From positions 1 through 55,371 of the forward strand of contig UQPN01000016.1 of the NCBI GenBank assembly GCA_900542935.1: a stretch of DNA of 55,371 bases. Reading direction: 5' to 3'. A program made the translations under genes and the position numbers. The first letter of the stretch is position 1, and every line of letters starts with the position of its first letter. This DNA is from an uncultured Eubacteriales bacterium. Its GTDB lineage: Bacteria > Bacillota > Clostridia > Christensenellales > Borkfalkiaceae. The notes under the pieces are model-generated. The model ran no database searches. It worked only from the letters and a program-made list of their open reading frames with translations, and was not told the origin of the DNA. Below, piece after piece: positions 32,727 to 40,836 of this stretch.

Positions 32727-34553
32727 TTGAAAAAACATACGAAAAAGACAAACCGCACGTATATCGGCGGGCAGGCGGTGCTGGAAGGCGTGATGATGCG
32801 CGGTAAAACTTCCATGGTTACCGCCGTGCGCGATCCGCGAGGCAAAATTCAGGTGGAAAGCGAGCGGCTGGCTCCGCCCGAAAAGCGCAACAAATTTCTG
32901 CGCCTGCCGCTGGTGCGCGGCGTGGTTGCGTTTATCTCTTCTTTAATCGTGGGCAATAAAGTGCTGCTGCGCAGCGCCGCCGTTGCCGAAGAAGAGGACG
33001 AAACGCCTTCGAAAGCCGAAAAATGGCTGGCGGAAAAGCACAAGATAGATTTAAGCGGCATTTTCAATTTTATTTCCGTGCTTCTCGGCATTGTTCTTGC
33101 CGTGGGGCTGTTTGTGGCGTTGCCGCAATGGGTAACGGGGCTGACGAATTTAAGCCGCACGGAACACGGCGGCATTTTGTTCAACCTTGCGGAAGGCGGC
33201 GTGCGCATCGGTATTTTTATTTTGTATCTTGTGCTGATTTCGCTGGTGCCGTCGCTCAAGCGCGTATTTATGTGCCACGGGGCGGAACATAAGACGATTA
33301 CGGCGTACGAACAAGGGCTGGAACTCAATGTGGAAAACGTGCGCGGCTGTTCGCGCTTGCACGACAGATGCGGTACCACCTTCTTGTTTCTGGTGATGCT
33401 GGTGAGCATTCTTGTGTTTTCGCTGGCGAATTCGCTGGTGAGCGGATGGCTGTACGTGGGCAACAAAAAAATAGACGCAGTGCTGCGTTTTTGCTTCAAG
33501 CTGCTGCTTTTGCCGCTGGTGGCGGGCGTTTCGTACGAAATTCTGCGCGCGCTTTCGAAAACGGACGGGAAAATCATGACGATTTTCAAGGCGCCGGGGA
33601 TGCTGTTGCAATTTTTGACGACGCGCGAGCCGGAGGACGGCATGATAGAATGCGCCATTGAGGCGTTCCGGCGCGTGCTTCTGATGGATTCCGACGAGAG
33701 CGTGCCCGAAACTTCGTTTGCGGTGGCGGGGGAGATGAGCAAACTGCTTGCCGCCACGAAAAAGCGGTTTGCGCGCGCAAATATCGACGGCGAGGAGGCG
33801 GAATGGATTTTCGCGCTGACGCTGGGGATTCGGAAAAGCGCGGTGAGCAGCGAGGAAAGGCTGCTGAAAAGCGAACAGGTGCGCGAAATTCTGGATATGG
33901 CGGACGAACGCCTGACGGGCAGACCGCTGTGGTATATTGTGGGCAACACCGATTTTTACGGCTACGAACTTTCGGTAGACGAAAGAGTGCTGATTCCGCG
34001 CCCGGAAACGGAAGGGCTTACGCGGCTGGCGCTTTCTTCGGCGGAGCCGGGCGACAAGGTGCTGGATTTGTGCACGGGCAGCGGCGCGATTGCGATTGCG
34101 CTGAAAAAAGAGAGCGACAAGAAAAACATGAAGCTGCAGGTTACGGCGTGCGACGTTTCGGCAGACGCGCTGGAAGTGGCGAAAAACAACGCCGCGAAAT
34201 GCAAGGCGGAAGTGAAGTTCGTGCAGTCCGATTTGTTCTCGCGCCTGCGCGGGCGGTTCAATTTAATCGTTTCCAACCCGCCGTATATCCCGACGGACGT
34301 GATTCCCACGCTGGAAAGAGAGGTGAAAGACCACGAGCCGCATCTGGCGCTGGACGGAGGAAAGGACGGTCTGGATTTTTACCGCAGAATCGCAAACGAA
34401 GCGGGAAAGTATATGGAAAAGGGCGGCTCGCTTCTGATGGAAGTGGGGATCGACGAGGCGCAGGCCGTTGTGAAGTTGTTTAAATACTGCGATTATTCGA
34501 TGATTTCAAAGGACGATTTCGGCGTGGACAGATACGTGAAAATCGTATTTTAA
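32727..34553 (+). CDS. prmC: DUF1385 membrane domain fused to PrmC methyltransferase
   Basis: A 608-residue fusion. Residues 1-about 315 are a DUF1385 membrane protein: YIGGQAVLEGVMMRG at the N-terminus, helices near 115-140, 155-175, 215-240 and 245-265, and the conserved FMCHGAEHKTITAYE and CGTTFLFLVM. Residues about 325-608 are release-factor glutamine methyltransferase PrmC: RPLWYIVGNTDFYG, VLIPRPETEGL, LDLCTGSGAIAIAL (SAM site) and NPPY at 517-520, which holds the target glutamine. PrmC methylates the GGQ motif of RF1, encoded next. No frameshift or stop separates the halves. It starts at TTG 32727 with AAGGAA 13 bases upstream. Confidence 0.9.
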   Translation: MKKHTKKTNRTYIGGQAVLEGVMMRGKTSMVTAVRDPRGKIQVESERLAPPEKRNKFLRLPLVRGVVAFISSLIVGNKVLLRSAAVAEEEDETPSKAEKWLAEKHKIDLSGIFNFISVLLGIVLAVGLFVALPQWVTGLTNLSRTEHGGILFNLAEGGVRIGIFILYLVLISLVPSLKRVFMCHGAEHKTITAYEQGLELNVENVRGCSRLHDRCGTTFLFLVMLVSILVFSLANSLVSGWLYVGNKKIDAVLRFCFKLLLLPLVAGVSYEILRALSKTDGKIMTIFKAPGMLLQFLTTREPEDGMIECAIEAFRRVLLMDSDESVPETSFAVAGEMSKLLAATKKRFARANIDGEEAEWIFALTLGIRKSAVSSEERLLKSEQVREILDMADERLTGRPLWYIVGNTDFYGYELSVDERVLIPRPETEGLTRLALSSAEPGDKVLDLCTGSGAIAIALKKESDKKNMKLQVTACDVSADALEVAKNNAAKCKAEVKFVQSDLFSRLRGRFNLIVSNPPYIPTDVIPTLEREVKDHEPHLALDGGKDGLDFYRRIANEAGKYMEKGGSLLMEVGIDEAQAVVKLFKYCDYSMISKDDFGVDRYVKIVF

Positions 34554-34580
34554 GGCGGGAAGGACGGGAAAACAAGCGGA

Positions 34581-35648
34581 ATGATAGATAAACTGGATAA
34601 AATCAAAGAAAGATTCGAATTTTTGAACGACGAACTTTCGAAAGCGGAAGTGTGCTCCGACGCGGAAAAATACGGAAAATATTCGAAGGAACGCGCCGAA
34701 CTGGAAGAGACGGCGGAAACGTACGGAAAATATCTCGCCGCGGAAAAGGAAATGAACGACGCGTTTTCTCTGGCGGAAGAGGAAGTGGATAAGGAGATGA
34801 AAGATCTGCTGCTTGCCGAGGGGTACGAATGCAAGGAAAAACTTGCCGCGCTGAAAGAGGAATTGAAAATTCTGCTGCTGCCAAAAGACGAGAACGACGA
34901 AAAAAGCTGCGTTCTGGAAATCCGTGCGGGGGCGGGCGGCGAAGAAGCGGCGCTGTTTGCGGCGGTGCTCTGCCGTATGTACGCGGGATATTGCGCGCGC
35001 AAGCGATTGAAAATAGAAGCGGTGGACGTTTCTTCCACCGAGCTGGGCGGCGTGAAAGAAGCCGTGTATCAGGTTTCCGGCAAGGGCGCGTACAAGCTGT
35101 TGAAATACGAAAGCGGCGTGCACAGAGTGCAGCGCGTGCCCGAAACGGAAACGCAGGGGCGGATTCACACTTCCACCGCCACGGTGGCGGTGTTGCCCGA
35201 AGCGGAGGACGTGGAGGTGGAAATCAACGATAAGGACGTACGTATCGATATTTTCCATTCCGGCGGCGCAGGCGGGCAGAACGTGAACAAGGTGGCGAGC
35301 GCGGTGCGGCTGACGCACTTCCCCACGGGCATTGTGGTAACGTGCCAGGACGAGCGTTCGCAGCTGAAAAACAAGGAGCGCGCGTTTCAGGTGCTGCGTT
35401 CGAGATTGTACGATTTATACCGCGGCAAGGCGGGCAGAGAACGCGAGGAAAGCCGGCGTTCGCTGGTTGGCTCCGGCGACAGAAGCGAACGTATCCGTAC
35501 GTACAATTATCCGCAATCGCGCATAACCGATCACCGGATAGGGTTCAGCGTGTACGATATGGAAAAATTTCTGGCGGGCGACCTCGACGAGATGGTGCAG
35601 GCGCTTGCCATTGCCGACAGAGAGATGCTGCTCGCTTCGGAAAATTAA
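34581..35648 (+). CDS. prfA: Peptide chain release factor 1
   Basis: A 355-residue RF1 that reads UAA and UAG stop codons. GGQ at residues 231-233 (GAGGQNVNKVASAVR) contacts the peptidyl-transferase centre. HRVQRVPETETQGRIHTS carries the tripeptide anticodon region of RF1, here PET. The SGDRSERIRTYNYPQSRITDHRIG block is also intact. AAGGA precedes ATG 34581. The modifying enzyme PrmC is encoded 27 bases upstream, so the two are coupled in expression. Confidence 0.96.
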   Translation: MIDKLDKIKERFEFLNDELSKAEVCSDAEKYGKYSKERAELEETAETYGKYLAAEKEMNDAFSLAEEEVDKEMKDLLLAEGYECKEKLAALKEELKILLLPKDENDEKSCVLEIRAGAGGEEAALFAAVLCRMYAGYCARKRLKIEAVDVSSTELGGVKEAVYQVSGKGAYKLLKYESGVHRVQRVPETETQGRIHTSTATVAVLPEAEDVEVEINDKDVRIDIFHSGGAGGQNVNKVASAVRLTHFPTGIVVTCQDERSQLKNKERAFQVLRSRLYDLYRGKAGREREESRRSLVGSGDRSERIRTYNYPQSRITDHRIGFSVYDMEKFLAGDLDEMVQALAIADREMLLASEN

Positions 35649-35760
35649 ACCGGGCGGATGCGTTTTTTCGCGATAGCGCCGCGGCGGCAACAGGGCTTTC
35701 GGACTGAGCGGCGGCGGTAAAAACGGGTATCGGTAAGAGAAATGCAGAAATTTGTCGGAC

Positions 35761-35789
35761 AAAAATCGACTTATGAAAGTCGATTTTTT
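35761..35789 (+). terminator. Terminator after prfA
   Basis: A 12-bp stem (AAAAATCGACTT with AAGTCGATTTTT), ATGA loop and T-run. The 335-base gap 35649-35983 holds this and the next promoter; a 79-codon frame in it lacks support. Confidence 0.82.
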
Positions 35790-35841
35790 GATTTTTTCGG
35801 AAAAAAGTTGCGAAAGTTACAAAAAATTTTCGCTGAAAGCC

Positions 35842-35870
35842 TTGAAATTAACGGGAAAATCTGTTAAAAT
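35842..35870 (+). promoter_or_regulatory. Promoter of the P-loop protein gene
   Basis: TTGAAA (35842-35847), 17-base spacer, TAAAAT (35865-35870), giving a leader of about 105 bases. Confidence 0.65.
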
Positions 35871-35983
35871 ATATATACCTCGAAAAAACGTTGCCGCTCC
35901 GGCGCGGCGCGAAAGACGCGGAACGCGGCGGGCGACGGAACGCGGGGAAAAAGAACTAATTTTTTCAGGGAGGATTTTGCACA

Positions 35984-36391
35984 ATGATTAAAGTAATTTA
36001 CGGCGCGAAGGGTACGGGCAAAACCAAGCAGATGATCGACGCGGCGAACGAGGCGGTAAAAACTGCGAAGGGACACCTTGTGTTTATTACCGATACGAAA
36101 CGCGGCATGTACGATCTGGAACGCGAAGTGAGATTCATCGACGTAACCGATTTCGACGTGGCGGGCGAAGCGGCGCTGTGCGGCTTTATCAAGGGCGTGA
36201 TTGCGGGCAATCATGATAACGAATACATTTACATCGACGGCGTGATGCGCATCGCCGGCAAAAAGGCTTCGGAACTCGGCGCGTTTTTCTATATGCTGGA
36301 TAAGGCGGCGGAAGAGAACAATCTGACGGTTACCGTTTCGATTTCGGCGGCGAAGGAAGATTTGCCCGACTTTATTCTGAAGTATCTTTAA
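35984..36391 (+). CDS. Small P-loop NTPase-like protein
   Basis: A 135-residue protein with a Walker A motif GAKGTGKT at residues 7-14 and a possible Walker B strand at EYIYIDGVMRI. No AAA+ second-region or other partner motif is visible, and the protein is shorter than most P-loop enzymes, so it may be a minimal nucleotide-binding or kinase-like fold. GGGAGG precedes ATG 35984. It is a single-gene unit between two terminators. Function unknown. Confidence 0.85.
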   Translation: MIKVIYGAKGTGKTKQMIDAANEAVKTAKGHLVFITDTKRGMYDLEREVRFIDVTDFDVAGEAALCGFIKGVIAGNHDNEYIYIDGVMRIAGKKASELGAFFYMLDKAAEENNLTVTVSISAAKEDLPDFILKYL

Positions 36392-36531
36392 GCTTTAAGC
36401 TTGGCGGCGCGTTTAACGGAGGCGGTTTCGGCAAAACTTGCTTTTGCCCGTCGGTTTGCGCGCGTACTTTTTGCGCGCGGCGCGGAACATGCTTTTAAAA
36501 GCGCGCGACGGAAAAGATTTTTATAGAACCT

Positions 36532-36573
36532 GCCGTTCGGACTTTCCTTCGGGAAAGTCCGGATGCGGTTTTT
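36532..36573 (+). terminator. UUCG-tetraloop terminator
   Basis: CGGACTTTCC (36538-36547), TTCG loop and GGAAAGTCCG (36552-36561), with an outer CCG/CGG clamp and TTTTT. Confidence 0.88.
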
Positions 36574-36636
36574 CATTCAACTGATTTGAACGGCGGCGCG
36601 CGGCGCGGTTTAAAAACTTTCGGAAGGTGTTTTTTT

Positions 36637-38157
36637 ATGCAATTTATCGGAACGAGATCGGGGGAGAGGGTATCGGCGCCGGAAGCGGTGTATAACGGAT
36701 TATCGGCGGGCGGCGGTTTGTACGTGCCCGTATCTTTTCCGCTTGTGGGAAAAGCCGAACGGGAAAAAATGGAGGATATGAGCTACGCCGAACGCGCGAA
36801 GTATATCCTTTCGCTGTATTTCGGCGAATTCGGCGACGAATTTTTAACGTCCGTTTCGGAAAGCGCGTTGAAGGGCTTCGAAGGAAAAGACGAAGTGCCG
36901 CTGGTGAAAATCGACGACGGACGGTACGTGCTGGAACTTTTCCGCGGACAGACGTGTTCCGTAAAAGACCTTTCCGTAAACATTTTCGCGCCGCTTTTCA
37001 AAGAGGCGAAAAAACGGTTGAACAAGACGGAAAAAACGCTGATTCTGGCGGCGACGTCGGGCAATACGGGCGTTTCTCTGATTGATAATTTCAAGGACGA
37101 CGAGGACGTTTACGTGGCGGCGTTCTACCCGGAAGAGGGGCTTTCCAAAATGCAGCGACTCAACCTTACGGTGATGAGCGGCGAGCGGGTGTACGTGGCG
37201 GGCGTTTCCGATAATTTCGACGTGTGCCAGCATCTGGCGCACAGGATTCTCTGTTCGGAAAAATTCGGCGGAGAACTGAAAAAACGCGCGATCTACGCGG
37301 CGGGCGGCAATTCTTCGAACGTAGCGCGGCTGATTCCCGAAATCGTCTGGTATTTTTCGGCGTATGCCGACCTTTGTTCTTCCGGGCAGATCGAGGACGG
37401 CGAGGAAGTGGATTTTTCGGTGGCTTCCGGCAATCTGAACGCGGCGGTGGCGGGGTGGTACGCCAAAAAGATGGGCTTGCCCGTCCGCAAGCTGTTTGTG
37501 CCGTTCAACCGTAACAAAGCCGCGCTGGATTTGTTTACGAAGGGCGCGTTGAACGAGGATAAATCGTTCCGCCGCACGATGGCGAAGGGGCTGGACGTTG
37601 CCGTGCCGCTGAACGCGGAACGGCTGGTGTTTGAACTGAGCGGCAGAAACGCCGCAAGCACGGCGGAGCGGATGCGGACGCTGGACGATACGGGCGTTTT
37701 AAGCCTGACGGAAAGCGAGCGCGCGGCGCTTGTAAAGGATTTTTATGCCGAATACGCTTCGGAGGACGAACTGCTGGAAACTTCGTATTCGATTTTCGAA
37801 GAATACGGCTACGTAACCGACGTGGAAACGGGCGTTGCGGCGGCGGTTACCGATAAGTACCGCGCGGAGAACGAGGATGACGAAACGCCGCTGGTGCTGG
37901 CGGCTACCGTGAACCCGTTCAAATGTCCGCAGGACGTATTGTACTGTATTTCGGGCAACGACGTGAAAGACAGTTATAAGGGAGTGAAGCGGCTGAATCT
38001 TTTAACGGCGATGAAACCGCCGAAGTTTGTTACGGAACTGCGGTATATCGAGCCGCGGTTCAAGGACGTGCTGCCCGCGGAGGGAAAGCGGCTGACGGCG
38101 GCGTTGCTGGATTTCGTGGACGGAAATTTCGTGCCAGAAACGAAAAAGAAACGTTAA
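36637..38157 (+). CDS. thrC: Threonine synthase
   Basis: A 506-residue PLP enzyme converting O-phosphohomoserine to threonine. The N-terminal TRSGERVSAPEAVYNGLSAGGGLYVP and LFRGQTCSVKDLS are family blocks; Lys110 in SVKD forms the PLP Schiff base (family usually FKD). ATSGNTG binds the phosphate, and ASGNLNAAVAGWYAKKMG is the second glycine-rich region. I chose ATG 36637 after GGAAGG; the in-frame start at 36586 adds 17 residues with no site. It stands alone between two terminators, not in a hom-thr operon. Confidence 0.93.
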   Translation: MQFIGTRSGERVSAPEAVYNGLSAGGGLYVPVSFPLVGKAEREKMEDMSYAERAKYILSLYFGEFGDEFLTSVSESALKGFEGKDEVPLVKIDDGRYVLELFRGQTCSVKDLSVNIFAPLFKEAKKRLNKTEKTLILAATSGNTGVSLIDNFKDDEDVYVAAFYPEEGLSKMQRLNLTVMSGERVYVAGVSDNFDVCQHLAHRILCSEKFGGELKKRAIYAAGGNSSNVARLIPEIVWYFSAYADLCSSGQIEDGEEVDFSVASGNLNAAVAGWYAKKMGLPVRKLFVPFNRNKAALDLFTKGALNEDKSFRRTMAKGLDVAVPLNAERLVFELSGRNAASTAERMRTLDDTGVLSLTESERAALVKDFYAEYASEDELLETSYSIFEEYGYVTDVETGVAAAVTDKYRAENEDDETPLVLAATVNPFKCPQDVLYCISGNDVKDSYKGVKRLNLLTAMKPPKFVTELRYIEPRFKDVLPAEGKRLTAALLDFVDGNFVPETKKKR

Positions 38158-38168
38158 TGGGAAAAAAG

Positions 38169-38213
38169 CGGCGCGGAGTCTGCGGCAGGAAGCGGACGTC
38201 CGCACCGTTTTTT
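38169..38213 (+). terminator. Terminator after thrC
   Basis: CGGCGCGGA (38169-38177) pairs with TCCGCACCG (38199-38207) with one mismatch, then TTTTTT. Confidence 0.72.
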
Positions 38214-38341
38214 ATGTTGAAAACGGCTGATTTTATGCGCGGATCGGGGCGAAAAACGCTTATGGATTTGTGAAAAACGTGATAAAATCGGTGTTTTTAG
38301 GTGTATTTATCGCTTTTATGTGTAAAAAAGGGCTTGCAAAG

Positions 38342-38370
38342 TTGCGTTTTTTGCATAAAAGTGGTACAAT
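38342..38370 (+). promoter_or_regulatory. Promoter of DUF5685 gene
   Basis: TTGCGT (38342-38347), 17-base spacer, TACAAT (38365-38370). Confidence 0.6.
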
Positions 38371-38436
38371 ATTCTGTGAAAAACGGCGGCGGGCAAGTTT
38401 TTGCGCGCGGCGCGTTTTAAAGGACAAGGAAACGAA

Positions 38437-39336
38437 ATGTTCGGTTACGTGCGGGCGGATACGCCGTATCTTTATATTAAGGACGAAACTTTGTACAAGG
38501 CGGCGTATTGCGGCGTGTGCAAAGGCATCGGGTTATCCTGCGGCATGCTTGCCCGGATGGGACTTTCGTACGACGTTACGTTTTTTTCCGTTTTATTGCA
38601 CAATATAAGCGGAGAGGACCTCGAAATAGAAGAATCGCGCTGCGTGGCGCATTGCCTGGGCAGAAAGCGCAAGATGGCGAAGGCGGACGAAATGACGAAA
38701 ACGCTGGGCGCGCTGAACACGATTCTCGCTTATCTGAAATACGACGACGACGTGCAGGACGAGAAAAAGGGCAAAGGTAAGCGGCTCTGGTTTAAAAAAG
38801 GGTATCGCCGCGCGAAGCGCGATTATCCCGAACTGTTTAAAATTGTTACGGGAGATCTGAGCAGGCAGAAAGAAGCGGAAAAGGACGGCGGCACGGAAAG
38901 CGTGGATTTTGCGGCGGACGCAACCGCGCTGATGCTGGCGGACGTTTCCGATTATATTCTGAAAGACAAAGCCACCGCATGTACGCGCAACCTGTTTTAC
39001 GCTTTGGGCAAGTGGATTTATCTTACGGACGCGCTGGACGATTACGATAAGGATGTGAAAAGCGGCGCGTATAACGTATTTTACAGGGCGTTTAAAGAAA
39101 AGAACGGCAAGGAACTTCTGGAAAAGCACGGTAACGACGCGGACTATATATTCAACAGTCTGTTTTACGACATACGCGAAAACGCGGCGGGCATCCGGTT
39201 TTATTTCAACCGCGATTTAACCGACAACGTGTTGCTTCGCGGGTTGCCGGCAAAGACGAAAGAGATAAAAAACAAACTGATTGCGGCGGCGGATAAAAAA
39301 TGCAAAGGCTGCAAGAAGACGAAACAAAACGTTTGA
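38437..39336 (+). CDS. DUF5685 family protein
   Basis: A 299-residue protein that fits the DUF5685 family found in Clostridia. The N-terminal MFGYVRADTPYLYIKDETLYKAAYC-type opening, the cysteine group YCGVCKGIGLSCG, and the later SRCVAHC and LTDALDDYDKDVKSGAYNVF segments mark it. The C-terminus ends in a small Cys/Lys motif KKCKGCKKTK. AAGGA precedes ATG 38437. Function is unknown; the cysteine pairs suggest metal binding. The next gene, 23 bases on, encodes a J-domain-like protein, and both have terminal cysteine motifs. Confidence 0.78.
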   Translation: MFGYVRADTPYLYIKDETLYKAAYCGVCKGIGLSCGMLARMGLSYDVTFFSVLLHNISGEDLEIEESRCVAHCLGRKRKMAKADEMTKTLGALNTILAYLKYDDDVQDEKKGKGKRLWFKKGYRRAKRDYPELFKIVTGDLSRQKEAEKDGGTESVDFAADATALMLADVSDYILKDKATACTRNLFYALGKWIYLTDALDDYDKDVKSGAYNVFYRAFKEKNGKELLEKHGNDADYIFNSLFYDIRENAAGIRFYFNRDLTDNVLLRGLPAKTKEIKNKLIAAADKKCKGCKKTKQNV

Positions 39337-39359
39337 GAAAAAAAGGAAGGAAGAAAAAC

Positions 39360-39962
39360 ATGAACGAGTATTACCGCTTTTTCAATCTGGACGAAACGGC
39401 GACGGACGAAGAGATCGAAGCCAGATATAAGGAATTGAAAAAGAAGTACGAAGAGGACCGCTGGCTGGACGGCGAGGCGGGGAACGAGGGCGCGCAGAAT
39501 CTGACGAAACTTGAAACGGCGTACGCCGAAATCAAGGCTTCGCGCGCGCAGAAAGAAACGGACGGTTCGAGTTCCGCGCTGGAAGAAGTGGCGAATCTGC
39601 TGCGCGAAAACAAGCTGAACGAGGCGCAGGCGAAACTGGATTCGTTTAACGAGAGAAATGCCGAGTGGCATTATTTGCAGTCGTGTATCTTCTATAAGAA
39701 AAACTGGTTTAACGACAGCAAAAAACAGCTGGAAATCGCCATGGAGCTGGATAAGGACAACAAGAAGTACCGCGAGGCGTACGGCAAGCTGAACGCGAAG
39801 AACGATTACGAAAAACGTTCCGCGAAAAACGAAACGGAAAGCGCGCCCGCGTACGACGAAGGGCAGCAGATGGGAGGAAACGCCTGCACGCAGTGCATTT
39901 CCTGCTGCTATACCTATCTTTGCGTGGATTGTTTGTTTTCGCTTTGCTGCGGGTGCAGATAA
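39360..39962 (+). CDS. Degenerate J-domain protein with cysteine-rich tail
   Basis: A 200-residue protein. Residues 1-65 have the helical layout of a J domain (YYRFFNLDETATDEEIEARYKELKKKY), but the HPD loop that stimulates DnaK reads EED, so it probably cannot act as a normal co-chaperone. Residues about 78-150 are helical and TPR-like (LNEAQAKLDSFNERNAEWHYL). The last 26 residues contain nine cysteines in pairs (CTQC, SCC, CVDC, LCCGC) amid hydrophobic residues. That suggests metal binding or membrane association. AAGGAAGGAAG precedes ATG 39360. It is co-linear with the DUF5685 gene. Confidence 0.8.
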   Translation: MNEYYRFFNLDETATDEEIEARYKELKKKYEEDRWLDGEAGNEGAQNLTKLETAYAEIKASRAQKETDGSSSALEEVANLLRENKLNEAQAKLDSFNERNAEWHYLQSCIFYKKNWFNDSKKQLEIAMELDKDNKKYREAYGKLNAKNDYEKRSAKNETESAPAYDEGQQMGGNACTQCISCCYTYLCVDCLFSLCCGCR

Positions 39963-39986
39963 AGCGCGGAAAAAACGCGGTTGAAA

Positions 39987-40793
39987 ATGAGGAAAAATTC
40001 GAAGGAAATCGCACTGTCGGCGGTGGCTTGCGCTCTCGGAACGCTGGGCTTAACCGTCGGCACGTTATATTCGCCGATGCTCTTCACGGGGTATCTTTTC
40101 GCATGCCTTTGCATGATGCTGCCGTTATCGCGCGGCTACTTCAAGGGCGCGGCGCTTTGCTATGCCGCGATTAACGTACTTACGCTGCTTTTCAACGGTT
40201 TTAATTTTTTCGATACGCTGCCGTTTACGATGTTTTTCGGGCTGCACCCTCTGGTGAACGAGTGGCAGGCGCGCCTGCATGAGGCGAAAGCGAAAACCGC
40301 GGGAAAAGCGGCTTGCGGCGGCGGGGAAACGGGAGAAAAAGACGAAAAAAACGGCGCGGCGGACGGAGAATACGCGACGCGGTGTGAAAAAACGCCGGAC
40401 GACGGAACGACGGAAAAACGACAAGACGGCGGACAGGTCTGCGCTTCGAGCGGCAAAACGGAAGAATTCGTTTTCGATTTTTCTCAGCCGGTAATCCCGG
40501 AAAAAACGCGACGGGACGGAAAGAACCGAACGAAAAAGACGGGCGGAAAAAAGCGTTTTGTCGCGGCGGACGTGCCGTTTCTGCTTCTGAAAATCGTGTG
40601 GTTTGACGCGGCGATGTTTTTCGTCTGGAAGATCGTGTTTTCGGCTCAGACGGCGATACCGTTTATCGACGAGCATATTGTTCTTGCGATAACGCTGGGC
40701 GGAAGCGCGTTTTTCATCGTGTACGACCTGATTATGTTCCGCTTGCGCAGAAGCGTGAATTATCTGATAAAAAAATACGTCGGAAAAAAATGA
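39987..40793 (+). CDS. Integral membrane protein of unknown function
   Basis: A 268-residue membrane protein, about four helices in the first 90 residues and two in the last 70. RNSKEIALSAVACALGTLG and the helical layout recall small ECF-type S components, but I cannot place it in a named family. Between the helix groups lies a low-complexity charged insert of about 85 residues (EKDEKNGAADGEY, KRQDGGQ), which is likely a flexible cytoplasmic loop. Either TTG 39981 or ATG 39987 could be the start; neither has a good ribosome site. Confidence 0.72.
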   Translation: MRKNSKEIALSAVACALGTLGLTVGTLYSPMLFTGYLFACLCMMLPLSRGYFKGAALCYAAINVLTLLFNGFNFFDTLPFTMFFGLHPLVNEWQARLHEAKAKTAGKAACGGGETGEKDEKNGAADGEYATRCEKTPDDGTTEKRQDGGQVCASSGKTEEFVFDFSQPVIPEKTRRDGKNRTKKTGGKKRFVAADVPFLLLKIVWFDAAMFFVWKIVFSAQTAIPFIDEHIVLAITLGGSAFFIVYDLIMFRLRRSVNYLIKKYVGKK

Positions 40794-40836
40794 AATACAA
40801 TAAAATTCGCGTTCGCGCGCGCTATGGGTGGGCGAA

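Noticed and set aside
35752..35991. 79-codon frame before the P-loop gene
   Set aside because: It starts at the terminator hairpin, contains the next promoter, and has no family resemblance.
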